DNA from: Methylovirgula sp. 4M-Z18
GTDB taxonomy: Bacteria > Pseudomonadota > Alphaproteobacteria > Rhizobiales > Beijerinckiaceae
Direction of reading: 5' to 3'
Assembly (NCBI RefSeq): GCF_037890675.1
Contig: NZ_CP149574.1
Coordinates: 1,736,001 to 1,800,000 of the forward strand
DNA length: 64,000 bases
Shown here: in pieces, positions 17,550 to 27,396 of the stretch
How the letters are laid out: each line of letters begins with the position of its first letter
Position numbering within the stretch: position 1 is the stretch's first letter
Program-made: the position numbers and the translations under genes
The notes under the pieces: generated by a model
The model's database searches: none
What the model was told of the DNA's origin: nothing
The model's input: the letters and a program-made list of their open reading frames with translations, nothing else

Positions 17550-18410
17550 ATGAAAAACGCAGCATTTTCTTACGCTGGGCAAGTCGACTCGCCCGTCAAA
17601 CGGCACATGATCCGGGCCATTGAAATTGCCACTGGCCAGCCGGAGTTGAAGCGGCTTTACCTGGAAAATCAACGCTCTCCGAAGCCGGACGAAAGCTTTT
17701 GGGCCGCGGCCGTGCGGCAGTTGAAGCTCGACGTGCGTTTCGACTCGAGTGCGCTTGAAAAGGCGCCCAAGACCGGCCCGCTCGTCGTTGTCGCGAACCA
17801 TCCTTATGGTGTGCTCGACGGCCTCGTCATCGCGTGGCTCGTGGAAAAGGTGCGCAAAGACTTTCTCATCCTGACCAATGCGGTGCTGATGCAGGCGCCG
17901 GAGGTCCGCAGCTATGTGCTGCCCGTCGATTTTTCCGGCGCGCCTGGCGCGATGGAAACCAATTTGAACTCGCGCAACCAGGCGCGCGAGCATCTGGAGA
18001 AGGGCGGTTGCGTCATCGTCTTTCCGGCCGGCGGCGTCTCGACCGCGCCGGACAAATGGGGCCGCCAGCCTGCGACCGACGCGCCGTGGGGGACGTTCAC
18101 GGCGCAGCTGATCCAGCGCTCGAAGGCTGACGTTCTGCCACTGTGCTTTGCCGGGCAGAACAGCCGGTTGTTCCAGATCGCCAGCCATATCAGTATGACC
18201 CTCCGCCTGTCGCTGATTTTCCACGAGGTGAAAAAGCGCATCGGCACCTGCTTGCCGGTGGCCGTGGGCGACGTCATCCCCTTCGCCGACATCGCGACGA
18301 TCAAGGACCGGCAGGCGCTCATGTGCGAGCTGCGTCAGCGAACTTACGCGCTCGCCGTTTATTTCTACGATCTCGCGCCCGATTTCGGCGTTCGCTGGTC
18401 GCCGGCCTGA
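17550..18410 (+). CDS. Lysophospholipid acyltransferase family protein
   Basis: 286 residues from 17550 (in-frame starts at 17514 and 17520 would add 10-12). It shows the PlsC-type blocks ANHPYGVLDG (HPxGxxDG subclass of the NHX4D box) and FPAGGVSTA. Such enzymes transfer acyl chains to lysophospholipids or ornithine-type lipids at the inner membrane. The acceptor cannot be stated. Position between kdsA and ftsB, where eno is usual in related genomes, is notable. GAAGAG lies close before 17550. TTGACA at about 17491 may be part of a promoter, but no good -10 is placed. Confidence 0.82.
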   Translation: MKNAAFSYAGQVDSPVKRHMIRAIEIATGQPELKRLYLENQRSPKPDESFWAAAVRQLKLDVRFDSSALEKAPKTGPLVVVANHPYGVLDGLVIAWLVEKVRKDFLILTNAVLMQAPEVRSYVLPVDFSGAPGAMETNLNSRNQAREHLEKGGCVIVFPAGGVSTAPDKWGRQPATDAPWGTFTAQLIQRSKADVLPLCFAGQNSRLFQIASHISMTLRLSLIFHEVKKRIGTCLPVAVGDVIPFADIATIKDRQALMCELRQRTYALAVYFYDLAPDFGVRWSPA

Positions 18411-18630
18411 AACGTCGGCGCGAACCCGCGCCTGTAAACGGGCAAATCGTCATTGAAACATCGATAGGCGGGGTCCATACCCCGTGACTGCGGCAACGCG
18501 GCGCTTGCCCTCGCGCACCCACAAATCCCATACGATTCGCGAACGGAATGAACGCATTGATGCGTGCCATTCGTCTGCCTTCTCCGTTCTGATTAAGTCT
18601 TCGTTCACCTTCTTGCCGCATGGTTCGCGC

Positions 18631-18957
18631 ATGGTCATTCGTCGTCGTATCCGCGCGATTTTAATTCCTCTGGCTCTGTATTGCATTGCTGGGGCGCTCG
18701 TTGGCTATTTCGTCTGGCACGCGCGCTACGGCCAGCGTGGCGAGGAAGCGAAGACGGCCTATAAGGCGCGGATCGCCGAAAAGACGGCCGAACTGAATGC
18801 GTTGCAGAATGAGCATAAGAACTGGCAGCAGCGGATCGACCTGATGCAATCGGATTCCGTCGATAAGGATTTGCTGGAGGAAGAAGCCTCCATCCTCCTC
18901 GATCGCGTCGACCGCCGCGATCTGGTCGTGTTTTTGAAGTCGCCAGCCAAGAATTGA
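18631..18957 (+). CDS. ftsB: FtsB/DivIC-family septum formation initiator
   Basis: 108 residues. N-terminal basic tip MVIRRRIR, one transmembrane helix (ILIPLALYCIAGALVGYFVW, residues about 10-29), then a coiled coil (AYKARIAEKTAELNALQNEH). This is the topology of the divisome protein FtsB, which forms a complex with FtsL and FtsQ. It stands directly before pdhA, a conserved alphaproteobacterial arrangement. The frame stays open back to 18484 but that leader is not family-like. Confidence 0.85.
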   Translation: MVIRRRIRAILIPLALYCIAGALVGYFVWHARYGQRGEEAKTAYKARIAEKTAELNALQNEHKNWQQRIDLMQSDSVDKDLLEEEASILLDRVDRRDLVVFLKSPAKN

Positions 18958-19321
18958 AAGCGCCCGCGTGCGGCAAAGAGACGTGGCGGTGGGTGGGGCG
19001 CGCTCAGGCGCATCATGAAGTCTGTTGGCATGCCATCAATTTGCATTTCGTGACGAATAGGTGCGCGCGGCGGGGGGCGGTCGTAAGTTCTCATCTCAAC
19101 CATGCTACCCTCCTGGGGGTAAGTGTCGCTATGCCGCGCTGCAGCACGAATTTTTGTGCATAACCGAAATTCAGTTAATCGAAAATAATATATACATAAC
19201 AATAGATTATCTGCGGCATTTGGCCTCGCATCCCCCCTCGACACTGGGCTTTCTGTTAAGCTATGGTCCCCCATCGCAAAGGGAGCACGGCCGTCAGAGC
19301 CGTGGGTTGATAGGAGTTCCC
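18958..19321. other. pdhA leader region without a gene
   Basis: 364 bp between ftsB and pdhA. The part at about 19165-19215 is AT-rich (AAAATAATATATACATAAC) and probably holds the pdh promoter. A frame open from 19061 into pdhA has no family similarity upstream of the proposed pdhA start. No other feature seen. Confidence 0.5.
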
Positions 19322-20350
19322 ATGGCTGCCGCCACTACTTCCGCCCGGTCCAAATCAGGGGGCAAATCCAGCCCCGCAATTTCCAACATCGCCGATTTTA
19401 CCAAGGAGCAGGAGCTGCACGCTTATAGCGAAATGCTGCTGATCCGCCGCTTCGAGGAGAAGGCCGGCCAAATGTACGGCATGGGTCTCATCGGCGGCTT
19501 CTGCCATCTCTATATCGGCCAGGAAGCCGTTGTGGTCGGCATGCAGATGGCGACCAAACCCGGTGACGCGGTCATCACCTCTTACCGCGATCACGGCCAT
19601 ATGATCGCCTGCGGCATGGATCCGAAGGGGGTCATGGCCGAGCTGACCGGGCGCCGCGGCGGCTTGTCGAAAGGCAAGGGCGGCTCGATGCACATGTTCT
19701 CGAAAGAGAAGAATTTTTACGGCGGCCACGGCATCGTCGGCGCGCAAGTCTCGCTCGGCACGGGCCTCGGCTTCGCCCATCATTATCGCGGCAATGGCAA
19801 TGTCTCGCTCACCTATTACGGGGACGGCGCCGCGAACCAGGGCCAGGTCTATGAGAGCTACAACATGGCGGAGCTGTGGAAGCTCCCGGTCGTCTTCATC
19901 ATCGAAAACAACCGCTACGCCATGGGCACGTCGGTCACACGCTCTTCGGCGCAAACCGATTTTTCAAAGCGCGGTGTTGCGTTCAACATTCCGGGCGAGC
20001 AGGTCGACGGCATGGATGTTCGCGCGGTGAAAGCCGCAGCCGAGCGTGCCATTCAATGGTGCCGCGACGGCAAGGGCCCATACATCCTCGAAATGCAGAC
20101 CTATCGCTACCGTGGTCACTCCATGTCCGACCCGGCGAAATACCGCTCCAAGGAGGAAGTGCAGAAGATGCGCGAGGAGCATGATCCGATCGAGCAAGTC
20201 CGCGCGCGCCTGCTGCGCGAGGGCACGTCGGAGGACGAATTGAAGGCGATCGACGCCAAGGCCCGCGCCATTGTCGCGGAAGCCGCCGAATTTGCGAGCC
20301 ATGATCTTGAGCCTGATCCGTCCGAGCTTTGGACGGATGTGCTGAAATAA
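19322..20350 (+). CDS. pdhA: Pyruvate dehydrogenase E1 component, alpha subunit
   Basis: 342 residues. With PdhB it decarboxylates pyruvate using thiamine diphosphate. Motifs: [38 protein letters not shown], and the ThDP/Mg motif [17 protein letters not shown] to [23 protein letters not shown] is the phosphorylation-loop equivalent. ATG at 19322 follows GGAGTTCCC; the Ala/Ser/Lys-rich N-terminus of about 25 residues is normal. First gene of pdhA-pdhB-pdhC-lpd. Confidence 0.97.
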   Translation: MAAATTSARSKSGGKSSPAISNIADFTKEQELHAYSEMLLIRRFEEKAGQMYGMGLIGGFCHLYIGQEAVVVGMQMATKPGDAVITSYRDHGHMIACGMDPKGVMAELTGRRGGLSKGKGGSMHMFSKEKNFYGGHGIVGAQVSLGTGLGFAHHYRGNGNVSLTYYGDGAANQGQVYESYNMAELWKLPVVFIIENNRYAMGTSVTRSSAQTDFSKRGVAFNIPGEQVDGMDVRAVKAAAERAIQWCRDGKGPYILEMQTYRYRGHSMSDPAKYRSKEEVQKMREEHDPIEQVRARLLREGTSEDELKAIDAKARAIVAEAAEFASHDLEPDPSELWTDVLK

Positions 20351-20372
20351 TCGGGCGAGGGGGATTTCAATC

Positions 20373-21746
20373 ATGGCTACCAATATTCTGATGCCCGCGC
20401 TGTCTCCCACCATGGAGCAGGGCAAACTGGCAAAATGGCTCAAAAAGGTCGGCGACCAGATCAAATCCGGCGACGTGCTCGCCGAGATCGAGACCGACAA
20501 GGCGACGATGGAAGTCGAGGCGGTGGACGAGGGGACGCTCGCGGCCATTCTCATTCCCGACGGCACCGAAAATGTCGCCGTCAACACGCCCATTGCCGTG
20601 ATCGCGGCGGACGGTGAGGATGCCAGTGCCGCTGCGGCCCCCGCGCCGGCGGCTGCCCCCGCACCTGCGGTCGCCGAAGCTCCGGCGCCGGCGGCTCCTG
20701 CGGTGCAGACCGCGCCGGCCAAGCCGCAAGCGGCGGTCGAGCCTGATTATCCCGAAGGCACGAAACTCGTCACCATGACGGTGCGCGAAGCCTTGCGCGA
20801 CGCCATGGCCGAGGAAATGCGCCGCGACCCCGACGTTTTCGTCATGGGCGAAGAGGTCGCCGAATATCAGGGCGCTTATAAGGTCACCCAAGGGCTGCTG
20901 CAGGAATTCGGGGCCAGGCGCGTTATCGATACGCCGATCACCGAACATGGTTTTGCCGGCGTCGCGGTCGGCGCGGCCATGACCGGGTTGAAGCCGGTGG
21001 TCGAATTCATGACGTTCAACTTCGCCATGCAGGCGATCGACCATATCATCAATTCGGCGGCCAAGACGCTGTACATGTCGGGTGGCCAGATGGGCTGTCC
21101 GATCGTGTTCCGCGGCCCGAACGGCGCGGCCTCGCGCGTTGCGGCGCAGCACAGCCAAGATTACGCCGCCTGGTATTCCAACGTGCCGGGCTTGAAAGTG
21201 GTCGCGCCCTATACGGCCGCCGATTTCAAGGGCCTGCTCAAGAGCGCGATCCGCGATCCTAATCCGGTCGTCTTCCTCGAAAACGAAATGATCTACGGCC
21301 AAAGCTTCGAAGTGCCGCAGCTCGAGGATTTCACCATTCCGATCGGCAAGGCGAAAATCGCCCGCGCCGGCACCGACGTGACCATCGTGTCCTGGGCGAT
21401 CGGCATGAGCTACGCGCTGAAAGCCGCCGCTGAACTGGAGAAGGAAGGCATTTCGGCGGAAGTGATCGACCTGCGCACCATCCGTCCAATGGACACAGAT
21501 GCGATCGTCGCCTCGGTCGTGAAGACCGGCCGCTGCGTGACGGTGGAAGAGGGCTGGGCGCAGTCGGGCGTTGGTGCCGAAGTGGTGGCTCGGATCATGG
21601 AGCACGCCTTCGATTATCTCGACGCGCCGGTCATCCGCGTCTCGGGCAAGGACGTGCCGATGCCCTATGCGGCCAATCTCGAAAAACTGGCTCTGCCGAA
21701 TGTCGGCGAAGTCGTCGCTGCGGCCAAGGCCGTTTGCTATCGCTAA
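20373..21746 (+). CDS. pdhB: Pyruvate dehydrogenase E1 component, beta subunit, with N-terminal lipoyl domain
   Basis: 457 residues. Residues 1-80 are a biotinyl/lipoyl domain with the lipoylation site [11 protein letters not shown] (Lys43). An Ala/Pro linker to about 125 leads to the transketolase-like E1-beta catalytic part ([52 protein letters not shown]). Lipoyl-bearing E1-beta is a known trait of alphaproteobacterial PDH. The DNA of its lipoyl motif is nearly identical to that in pdhC (see findings). Confidence 0.97.
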   Translation: MATNILMPALSPTMEQGKLAKWLKKVGDQIKSGDVLAEIETDKATMEVEAVDEGTLAAILIPDGTENVAVNTPIAVIAADGEDASAAAAPAPAAAPAPAVAEAPAPAAPAVQTAPAKPQAAVEPDYPEGTKLVTMTVREALRDAMAEEMRRDPDVFVMGEEVAEYQGAYKVTQGLLQEFGARRVIDTPITEHGFAGVAVGAAMTGLKPVVEFMTFNFAMQAIDHIINSAAKTLYMSGGQMGCPIVFRGPNGAASRVAAQHSQDYAAWYSNVPGLKVVAPYTAADFKGLLKSAIRDPNPVVFLENEMIYGQSFEVPQLEDFTIPIGKAKIARAGTDVTIVSWAIGMSYALKAAAELEKEGISAEVIDLRTIRPMDTDAIVASVVKTGRCVTVEEGWAQSGVGAEVVARIMEHAFDYLDAPVIRVSGKDVPMPYAANLEKLALPNVGEVVAAAKAVCYR

Positions 21747-21761
21747 GGGGGAGCCGGACTT

Positions 21762-23102
21762 ATGCCCATTCAAATCCTGATGCCAGCACTCTCTCCCACG
21801 ATGGAGAAGGGCAATCTTGCCAAGTGGCTGAAGAACGAAGGCGACACGATCAAATCCGGCGACGTGATCGCCGAGATTGAGACCGACAAGGCGACGATGG
21901 AAGTCGAGGCGGTCGACGAGGGCGTGCTCGCCAAAATCGTCGTGCCGGCCGGCACGGCGGATGTGCCGGTCAACCAGCTCATCGGCCTGATTGCGGCCGA
22001 TGGCGAGGACGCGAAGGTCGTCGCTGCGGGCAACGGTGCCGCCACGCCCGCTCCGGCAGCGGCCCCCGCTGCTGCGCCAGCCGCTGCAAGTGCTGCGCCC
22101 GCCGCAGCGCCGGCTCCGGCCGCGGCGGCGCCCGCCGTATCGGGCCAGCGCATTTTCGCTTCGCCTCTCGCCAAGCGAGTTGCGAAGGAGGCTGGGCTCG
22201 ATCTCGCCAAGATCAACGGCTCGGGGCCGCACGGCCGGATCATCGAAAAGGACGTGAAAGCGGCGATTGCCGGTGGTGGTGCGGTTGCTGCCGCGCCTGC
22301 GCCCGCTGCGGCCCCGGCTGCCGCTGCTCCCGCGCCAGCGGCTGCTGCGCCGGCACCGGCCGGCCCCTCTGACGAAATGACCAAGAAGCTGTTCGCTCCG
22401 GGTTCGTTCGAGGAAGTGCCACACGATGGCATGCGCAAGACGATTGCGCGCCGTCTGACCGAGGCAAAGCAGACCATCCCGCATTTCTATCTGACGATCG
22501 ATTGCGAGTTGGATGCGCTCTTGAAGCTGCGTGAGCAGGTCAATTCGTCCGCCCCGCAAAAGGACGGCAAACCGACCTTCAAGGTATCGGTAAATGATTT
22601 TGTTATCAAAGCCTTGGCTCTGGCTCTTCATAAGGTACCTGAGGCCAATGTGTCGTGGACGGACAGCGCAATGCTCAAGCACAAGCATTCCGACGTCGGC
22701 GTCGCTGTCTCGATCCCCGGCGGCCTGATCACGCCGATCGTCCGGGCGGCGGAGACGAAGACCTTGTCCACCATCTCCAACGAGATGAAGGACTTCGCGG
22801 CGCGCGCCAAGACCCGCAAGTTGAAGCCGGACGAATATCAGGGCGGCACAACGGCCGTCTCGAACCTCGGCATGTTCGGCGTTAAGAACTTCCAGGCTAT
22901 CGTCAATCCGCCGCATGCGACCATCCTCGCGGTCGGCGCTGGCGAGAAGCGCGTCATCGTCAAGAACGGCGAGCCGGCGGTTGCAACGCTCATGAGCGTC
23001 ACGCTCTCGACCGATCACCGCGCGGTCGACGGCGCGCTCGGGGCCGAGCTGATGCAGGCGTTCAAGGAATTCATCGAACATCCGATGAGCATGCTGGTGT
23101 AA
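21762..23102 (+). CDS. pdhC: Dihydrolipoamide acetyltransferase, E2 of pyruvate dehydrogenase
   Basis: 446 residues. It transfers the acetyl group to CoA and forms the core of the complex. One lipoyl domain (1-80, Lys43 in ETDKATMEV), Ala/Pro linker, a peripheral subunit-binding domain (ASPLAKRVAKEAGLDLAKI, GRIIEKDVK, about 130-165), a second Ala/Pro linker, then the acyltransferase domain ending in STDHRAVDGALGA with the catalytic His-Asp motif. It is 15 bp after pdhB. Confidence 0.97.
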   Translation: MPIQILMPALSPTMEKGNLAKWLKNEGDTIKSGDVIAEIETDKATMEVEAVDEGVLAKIVVPAGTADVPVNQLIGLIAADGEDAKVVAAGNGAATPAPAAAPAAAPAAASAAPAAAPAPAAAAPAVSGQRIFASPLAKRVAKEAGLDLAKINGSGPHGRIIEKDVKAAIAGGGAVAAAPAPAAAPAAAAPAPAAAAPAPAGPSDEMTKKLFAPGSFEEVPHDGMRKTIARRLTEAKQTIPHFYLTIDCELDALLKLREQVNSSAPQKDGKPTFKVSVNDFVIKALALALHKVPEANVSWTDSAMLKHKHSDVGVAVSIPGGLITPIVRAAETKTLSTISNEMKDFAARAKTRKLKPDEYQGGTTAVSNLGMFGVKNFQAIVNPPHATILAVGAGEKRVIVKNGEPAVATLMSVTLSTDHRAVDGALGAELMQAFKEFIEHPMSMLV

Positions 23103-23258
23103 CGCGCGGCTTTGCTTCGCACGAAAACGATGCTGGCGCTCCGATGACCTTGAAAGGGCGCCAGCCAATCTTCAAATCTTGTCGTTCAAGGCGCATCGCG
23201 AGGACTGATTTGACAGCCGCTTTGGCCCGAGCCCGCTGCGACTTTTAGGAGAATGAGA

Positions 23259-24695
23259 ATGGCCTATGATGTTCTGGTGATCGGCGGTGGTCCGGGCGGT
23301 TATGTGACCGCGATCCGTTCGGCGCAGCTTGGCTTGAAGACCGCCTTGGTCGAACGCGAGCATTTGGGCGGCATTTGCCTCAACTGGGGATGTATCCCGA
23401 CGAAAGCGCTGCTGCGCTCGGCCGAGATTTTTCATTATGCCCAGCATGCTAAGGATTATGGCCTGAAGCTGGAAGGCAAGATCACTTTTGATCCGGCCGA
23501 TGTGGTCAAGCGCTCGCGTGGCGTCTCCGGCCAGCTCAACGCCGGCGTTGGCTTCCTGCTGAAGAAGAACAAGGTGGACGTGATCTGGGGCGAGGCCACG
23601 ATCGACGCGCCCGGCAAGGTCACCGTCGCCGCCTCCAAAAAACCGGCGATGCAGCCGCAGAACCCGGTGCCGAAGGGCACGCTGGGTGCGGGTACCTACG
23701 AGGCAAAGAACATCATCATCGCCACGGGCGCGCGGCCGCGCGTGCTGCCGGGGCTTGAGCCGGACGGCAAGCTGATCTGGACCTATTTTGAAGCAATGGT
23801 TCCGCCGGCCTTCCCTAAGTCCTTGATCGTGATGGGGTCGGGCGCGATCGGCATCGAATTTGCGAGCTTCTATCGGACGATGGGGGCGGAGGTGACGGTG
23901 GTCGAGGTGCTGCCGCAGGTTCTTCCGGTGGAAGATGCGGAGATCGCTGCTATCGCACGGAAAAAGTTCGAGAAATTGGGCTTGAAGATCCTGACCTCGA
24001 CGAAAGTCACGAAGGTCGAGAAGGGCGCTGACAATGTCACCTGCACGCTCGAGGACGACAAGGGCAACAAGCAGACTCTGACAGCCGACCGGTTGATTTC
24101 GGCCGTCGGCGTCGTCGGCAATGTCGAAAATCTCGGCCTTGAGAAGCTTGGCGTGAAGACGGATCGCGGCTGCATCGTCACCGACGGCCTCGGCAAGACC
24201 AATGTGCCGGGCATCTATGCGATTGGCGACGTCGCCGGTCCGCCGATGCTGGCGCACAAGGCCGAGCATGAAGGGGTGATCTGCGTCGAGGGCATCAAGG
24301 GCCTGCATGTCCACGCGATGGACAAGAACATGATCCCGGGCTGTACCTATTGCCACCCGCAAGTGGCTTCGGTCGGTCTCACCGAAGCGAAGGCCAAGGC
24401 CGTTGGGTACGAGGTCAAGGTCGGCCGATTCCCCTTCATCGGCAACGGCAAGGCGATTGCGCTCGGCGAGCCCGACGGACTGGTCAAGACCGTGTTCGAC
24501 GCCAAGACCGGCAAATTGCTGGGCGCCCACATGGTCGGGGCGGAAGTCACCGAGCTGATCCAGGGCTATGTGGTCGCGATGAACCTGGAGACGACCGAGG
24601 AAGAGCTGATGCACACAGTCTTCCCACATCCGACGCTGTCGGAAATGATGCACGAAAGCGTCCTCGACGCCTACGGCAAGGTTATTCATACTTAA
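23259..24695 (+). CDS. lpd: Dihydrolipoamide dehydrogenase, E3
   Basis: 478 residues. An FAD disulfide reductase that reoxidises dihydrolipoyl groups with NAD+. Seen: VIGGGPGGYVTAIRSAQLG, the redox pair in GGICLNWGCIPTKALL, NAD motif MGSGAIGIEFASF, YAIGDVAGPPMLAHKA, and the C-terminal VFPHPTLSEMMHE with the catalytic His. AGGAGA is 6 bp from the ATG at 23259; ATG at 23253 is too close. It ends the pdh operon. A degraded copy of its 3' end lies at 25149-25205. Confidence 0.97.
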   Translation: MAYDVLVIGGGPGGYVTAIRSAQLGLKTALVEREHLGGICLNWGCIPTKALLRSAEIFHYAQHAKDYGLKLEGKITFDPADVVKRSRGVSGQLNAGVGFLLKKNKVDVIWGEATIDAPGKVTVAASKKPAMQPQNPVPKGTLGAGTYEAKNIIIATGARPRVLPGLEPDGKLIWTYFEAMVPPAFPKSLIVMGSGAIGIEFASFYRTMGAEVTVVEVLPQVLPVEDAEIAAIARKKFEKLGLKILTSTKVTKVEKGADNVTCTLEDDKGNKQTLTADRLISAVGVVGNVENLGLEKLGVKTDRGCIVTDGLGKTNVPGIYAIGDVAGPPMLAHKAEHEGVICVEGIKGLHVHAMDKNMIPGCTYCHPQVASVGLTEAKAKAVGYEVKVGRFPFIGNGKAIALGEPDGLVKTVFDAKTGKLLGAHMVGAEVTELIQGYVVAMNLETTEEELMHTVFPHPTLSEMMHESVLDAYGKVIHT

Positions 24696-24824
24696 AGATG
24701 AGGGTTCCACCGCGCGGCGTCAGACGCCGACGCGGATCTATGATGGTAAAATAGCGGCGCGGGGTTGGGGGCAACAGAAGGTGCCGTGGCCGATCCCGCG
24801 ATCCACCGGTTGGGGGAGGCCGCT

Positions 24825-25103
24825 ATGAATGAGCCCCTTGGTCTGCTTGGCACACCACATATCAATTTTCTGACCCTGGTCGTCATTGGCGGGCTGGTGG
24901 GTTGGATTTCCGGCATCTTTCTGAGCGTGCGGCATTGGGCCGTCACCAACATGCTGATCGGCGTGATCGGGTCGTGGGCAGGATCGGAGCTTGCAGTTTT
25001 TCTCGGCTTTGTGATCTATGGCTCGTTCAACCATCTGTTCGCCGCGCTGGCCGGGGCGATCGTCGTGCTCTACATCTGGCAGATGCTTTATCAGCGGCTG
25101 TAA
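24825..25103 (+). CDS. GlsB/YeaQ/YmgE family membrane protein
   Basis: 92 residues, nearly all hydrophobic, with three predicted transmembrane stretches (LTLVVIGGLVGWISGIFLSV, NMLIGVIGSWAGSELAVFL, LFAALAGAIVVLYIW). The glycine-rich pattern GGLVGWISG...GVIGSWAG fits the transglycosylase-associated small protein family, which is often stress-induced; function not established. GGGGGAGG precedes the start. It lies between lpd and lipA. Confidence 0.75.
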   Translation: MNEPLGLLGTPHINFLTLVVIGGLVGWISGIFLSVRHWAVTNMLIGVIGSWAGSELAVFLGFVIYGSFNHLFAALAGAIVVLYIWQMLYQRL

Positions 25104-25148
25104 GGCCTGTCTCACATGGCGCCGCGAGCCTGCCGACGGGTCAAGTTG

Positions 25149-25205
25149 ATGCGCACGATCCTCCCGTATCGGACTCAGTCGCAAATGATGCGCGAAAGCG
25201 TCCTC
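25149..25205 (+). pseudogene. Degraded fragment matching the 3' end of lpd
   Basis: These 57 bp align without gaps to lpd 24609-24665, with 46 identical positions by hand count. Read in frame it gives MRTILPYRTQSQMMRESVL against MHTVFPHPTLSEMMHESVL. The frame runs on to a stop near 25240 without further similarity. It appears to be the remnant of a tandem duplication, with the GlsB-type gene between the copies. Confidence 0.7.
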
Positions 25206-25391
25206 TTGTCGACGATCGTTGCAACTGCGTGTAGGCGGGCAACTCCTTGACTTATGGCGGATATTTCGGCTTGGCGCAATGTTTCCGTTGGCGCTGGCAG
25301 GATTGGCAATTGTGCTCTACCTTTGACAGATGTTGCTTGCCGAAGGCGGATAGTGTTCAAGCTGCGGCAAGGCGCACATTGCAGAGGTTCC

Positions 25392-26369
25392 ATGGCTGTC
25401 GTTCTCGATCTTCTTAAATCCGATCCGCGCAAGAAAGCGCTCGGCGAAGCGCGCCATCCGGAAAAGGCCCATCGGCCGGACCAGCCGGTGCTGCGCAAGC
25501 CCGAGTGGATCAGGGTGAAGGCGCCGGGTTCGCCCAAATGGGCCGAAACCCATAAGATCGTGAAAGAGCATGGCCTCGTTACCGTGTGCGAAGAGGCGGG
25601 TTGCCCGAATATCGGCGAGTGCTGGGAAAAGAAGCACGCGACCTTCATGATCATGGGCGACACCTGCACGCGCGCCTGCTCGTTCTGCAATGTGAAGACG
25701 GGCTTGCCCGGTGCGCTCGACGCGCACGAGCCGCAATATGTGGCGGAAGCTGTCGCCAAGCTCGGCCTTTCGCACGTGGTGATCACCTCGGTCGACCGCG
25801 ACGATCTTGCTGACGGCGGCGCGGAGCATTTTGCGCAGACCATTCATGCGATCCGCGCGGCATCGCCGAAGACGACGATCGAGATCCTCACCCCCGACTT
25901 CCTGCGCAAGGATGGGGCGCTCGAGATCGTGGTTGCGGCCAAGCCCGACGTGTTCAATCACAATCTCGAAACCGTGCCGTCGAACTATCTCACGGTCCGA
26001 CCCGGCGCGCGCTACTTCCATTCCATTCGCCTGTTGCAGCGGGTGAAGGAACTCGATCCGACCATTTTCACCAAATCCGGCATCATGGTCGGCCTTGGCG
26101 AGAAGCGGAACGAGGTGTTGCAACTGATGGACGATCTGCGCTCCGCCGACGTTGATTTCCTCACGATCGGCCAATATCTGCAGCCGACGAAGAAACATCA
26201 CGCGGTTCTGGAATTCGTCACGCCCGAGCAATTCAAGGCCTATGAGACGGTTGCTTATGTGAAGGGCTTCCTGCTCGTCTCGGCGACGCCCCTGACCCGC
26301 TCATCGCACCATGCGGGCGAGGATTTCGCTCGGCTGCAGGCGGCTCGGCGCGCCAAATCCGGCGCATGA
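25392..26369 (+). CDS. lipA: Lipoyl synthase
   Basis: 325 residues, radical SAM enzyme that inserts two sulfurs into octanoyl groups on lipoyl domains such as those of PdhB and PdhC just upstream. Two [4Fe-4S] sites are visible: the auxiliary cluster [12 protein letters not shown] and the radical SAM cluster CTRACSFC. Also [15 protein letters not shown] and GIMVGLGE. The ATG at 25392 gives the normal N-terminus; a longer frame to 25254 is unlikely. Stop overlaps the next gene by ATGA. Confidence 0.97.
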   Translation: MAVVLDLLKSDPRKKALGEARHPEKAHRPDQPVLRKPEWIRVKAPGSPKWAETHKIVKEHGLVTVCEEAGCPNIGECWEKKHATFMIMGDTCTRACSFCNVKTGLPGALDAHEPQYVAEAVAKLGLSHVVITSVDRDDLADGGAEHFAQTIHAIRAASPKTTIEILTPDFLRKDGALEIVVAAKPDVFNHNLETVPSNYLTVRPGARYFHSIRLLQRVKELDPTIFTKSGIMVGLGEKRNEVLQLMDDLRSADVDFLTIGQYLQPTKKHHAVLEFVTPEQFKAYETVAYVKGFLLVSATPLTRSSHHAGEDFARLQAARRAKSGA

Positions 26370-27253
26370 GCGATCTTGCAGCTACGCTGCGAGTCTTGGA
26401 ACCCTATCCGGGGATCTTTACGTATTACGATGGCCGTATTGACGGTAAACGCCTTCATTCGGAGGGTCCTAACTGGCTGGATGACGGCGCTTTCTCGCTC
26501 GGCACCGCATCCTATGCGATCGTGGACGGCGCCGAAGCGCTCGTCTACGACACGCATATGTCGCTTGACCATGCGCGTGCGATTCGTGCGCATCTCACCG
26601 GGCGGGGTGTCACGCAGATCCGCGTCGTTCTTTCCCATTGGCACAATGATCACGTGGCTGGAAATGCCGTCTTCGCCGATTGCGAGATCATCGCTTTGCG
26701 GCTGACCGCCGATTTGCTGCAGTCCCATCGGGACGAACTCGCGACGCAGCCGCCGGCGATCTCACCGCTCGTTATGCCGAATCGACTGTTTGAGCATGAA
26801 TTGCATCTCACGGTTGGTCAGCGGCAGGTCGAGTTGCATCATTTCCAGATTCACTCGGCCGACGGTAACGTCATGTGGCTTCCCGATCAGCACATTCTGC
26901 TCGCCGGCGATACGGTGGAAGATACGGTCACCTATATTTGCGAGCCGGAAGAAGCCGGGCGGCATTTAAGGGAACTCGATCGCCTCGGGCACTGGCCGAT
27001 CGATCGAATTTTACCCAACCACGGTGATCTGGACCGGATTGCTGCAGGCGGCTATGATCAGAGCTTGATTGGGGCGACCAAGGCCTATCTTCGCCGGCTT
27101 CTTGATGTGCGGGGGACCGGGGAGGAGTTGCTATCTTTGCGCGAATTCGTGGCGCCGGAATTGGCTTCGGGCGCGATCATATATTTTGCGCCTTACGAAG
27201 TTGTCCATGCGCAAAATATGTCGTTACTTCGCGCTGCAACCCTTAAGGAGTAG
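26366..27253 (+). CDS. MBL-fold metallo-hydrolase
   Basis: 295 residues. The metal-binding motif is [10 protein letters not shown] (HxHxDH type), and further ligands fit [11 protein letters not shown] and LPNHGD. The first strands [20 protein letters not shown] are typical. The substrate is unknown; families with this fold include lactonases, glyoxalase II and persulfide dioxygenases. It overlaps the lipA stop (ATGA), so it is probably translated from the lipA mRNA, which makes a link to lipoate or sulfur chemistry worth testing, but nothing in the protein shows it. Confidence 0.8.
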   Translation: MSDLAATLRVLEPYPGIFTYYDGRIDGKRLHSEGPNWLDDGAFSLGTASYAIVDGAEALVYDTHMSLDHARAIRAHLTGRGVTQIRVVLSHWHNDHVAGNAVFADCEIIALRLTADLLQSHRDELATQPPAISPLVMPNRLFEHELHLTVGQRQVELHHFQIHSADGNVMWLPDQHILLAGDTVEDTVTYICEPEEAGRHLRELDRLGHWPIDRILPNHGDLDRIAAGGYDQSLIGATKAYLRRLLDVRGTGEELLSLREFVAPELASGAIIYFAPYEVVHAQNMSLLRAATLKE

Positions 27254-27396
27254 GGCGATGCGAGTGTTTGCCGACATCGACCTGTGGCATTTTTGTCTCA
27301 TCGACTGAATACAACTGTCGCGAAGTTGCGATCTGATCAATAAAACTTTGGAAATCTACGCTGGCTTGCTAGCTTTCCCAAAAGAATGGTGAGTCC

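Noticed and set aside
18469-18484. CGGGGT-CCAT-ACCCCG stem before ftsB
   Set aside because: Six base pairs and no T-run; could be chance in GC-rich DNA.
20367-23168. 933-codon minus-strand frame opposite pdhB and pdhC
   Set aside because: It is the shadow of two strongly supported genes with high-GC codon bias; its product is low-complexity (Arg/His/Gly) with no motifs.
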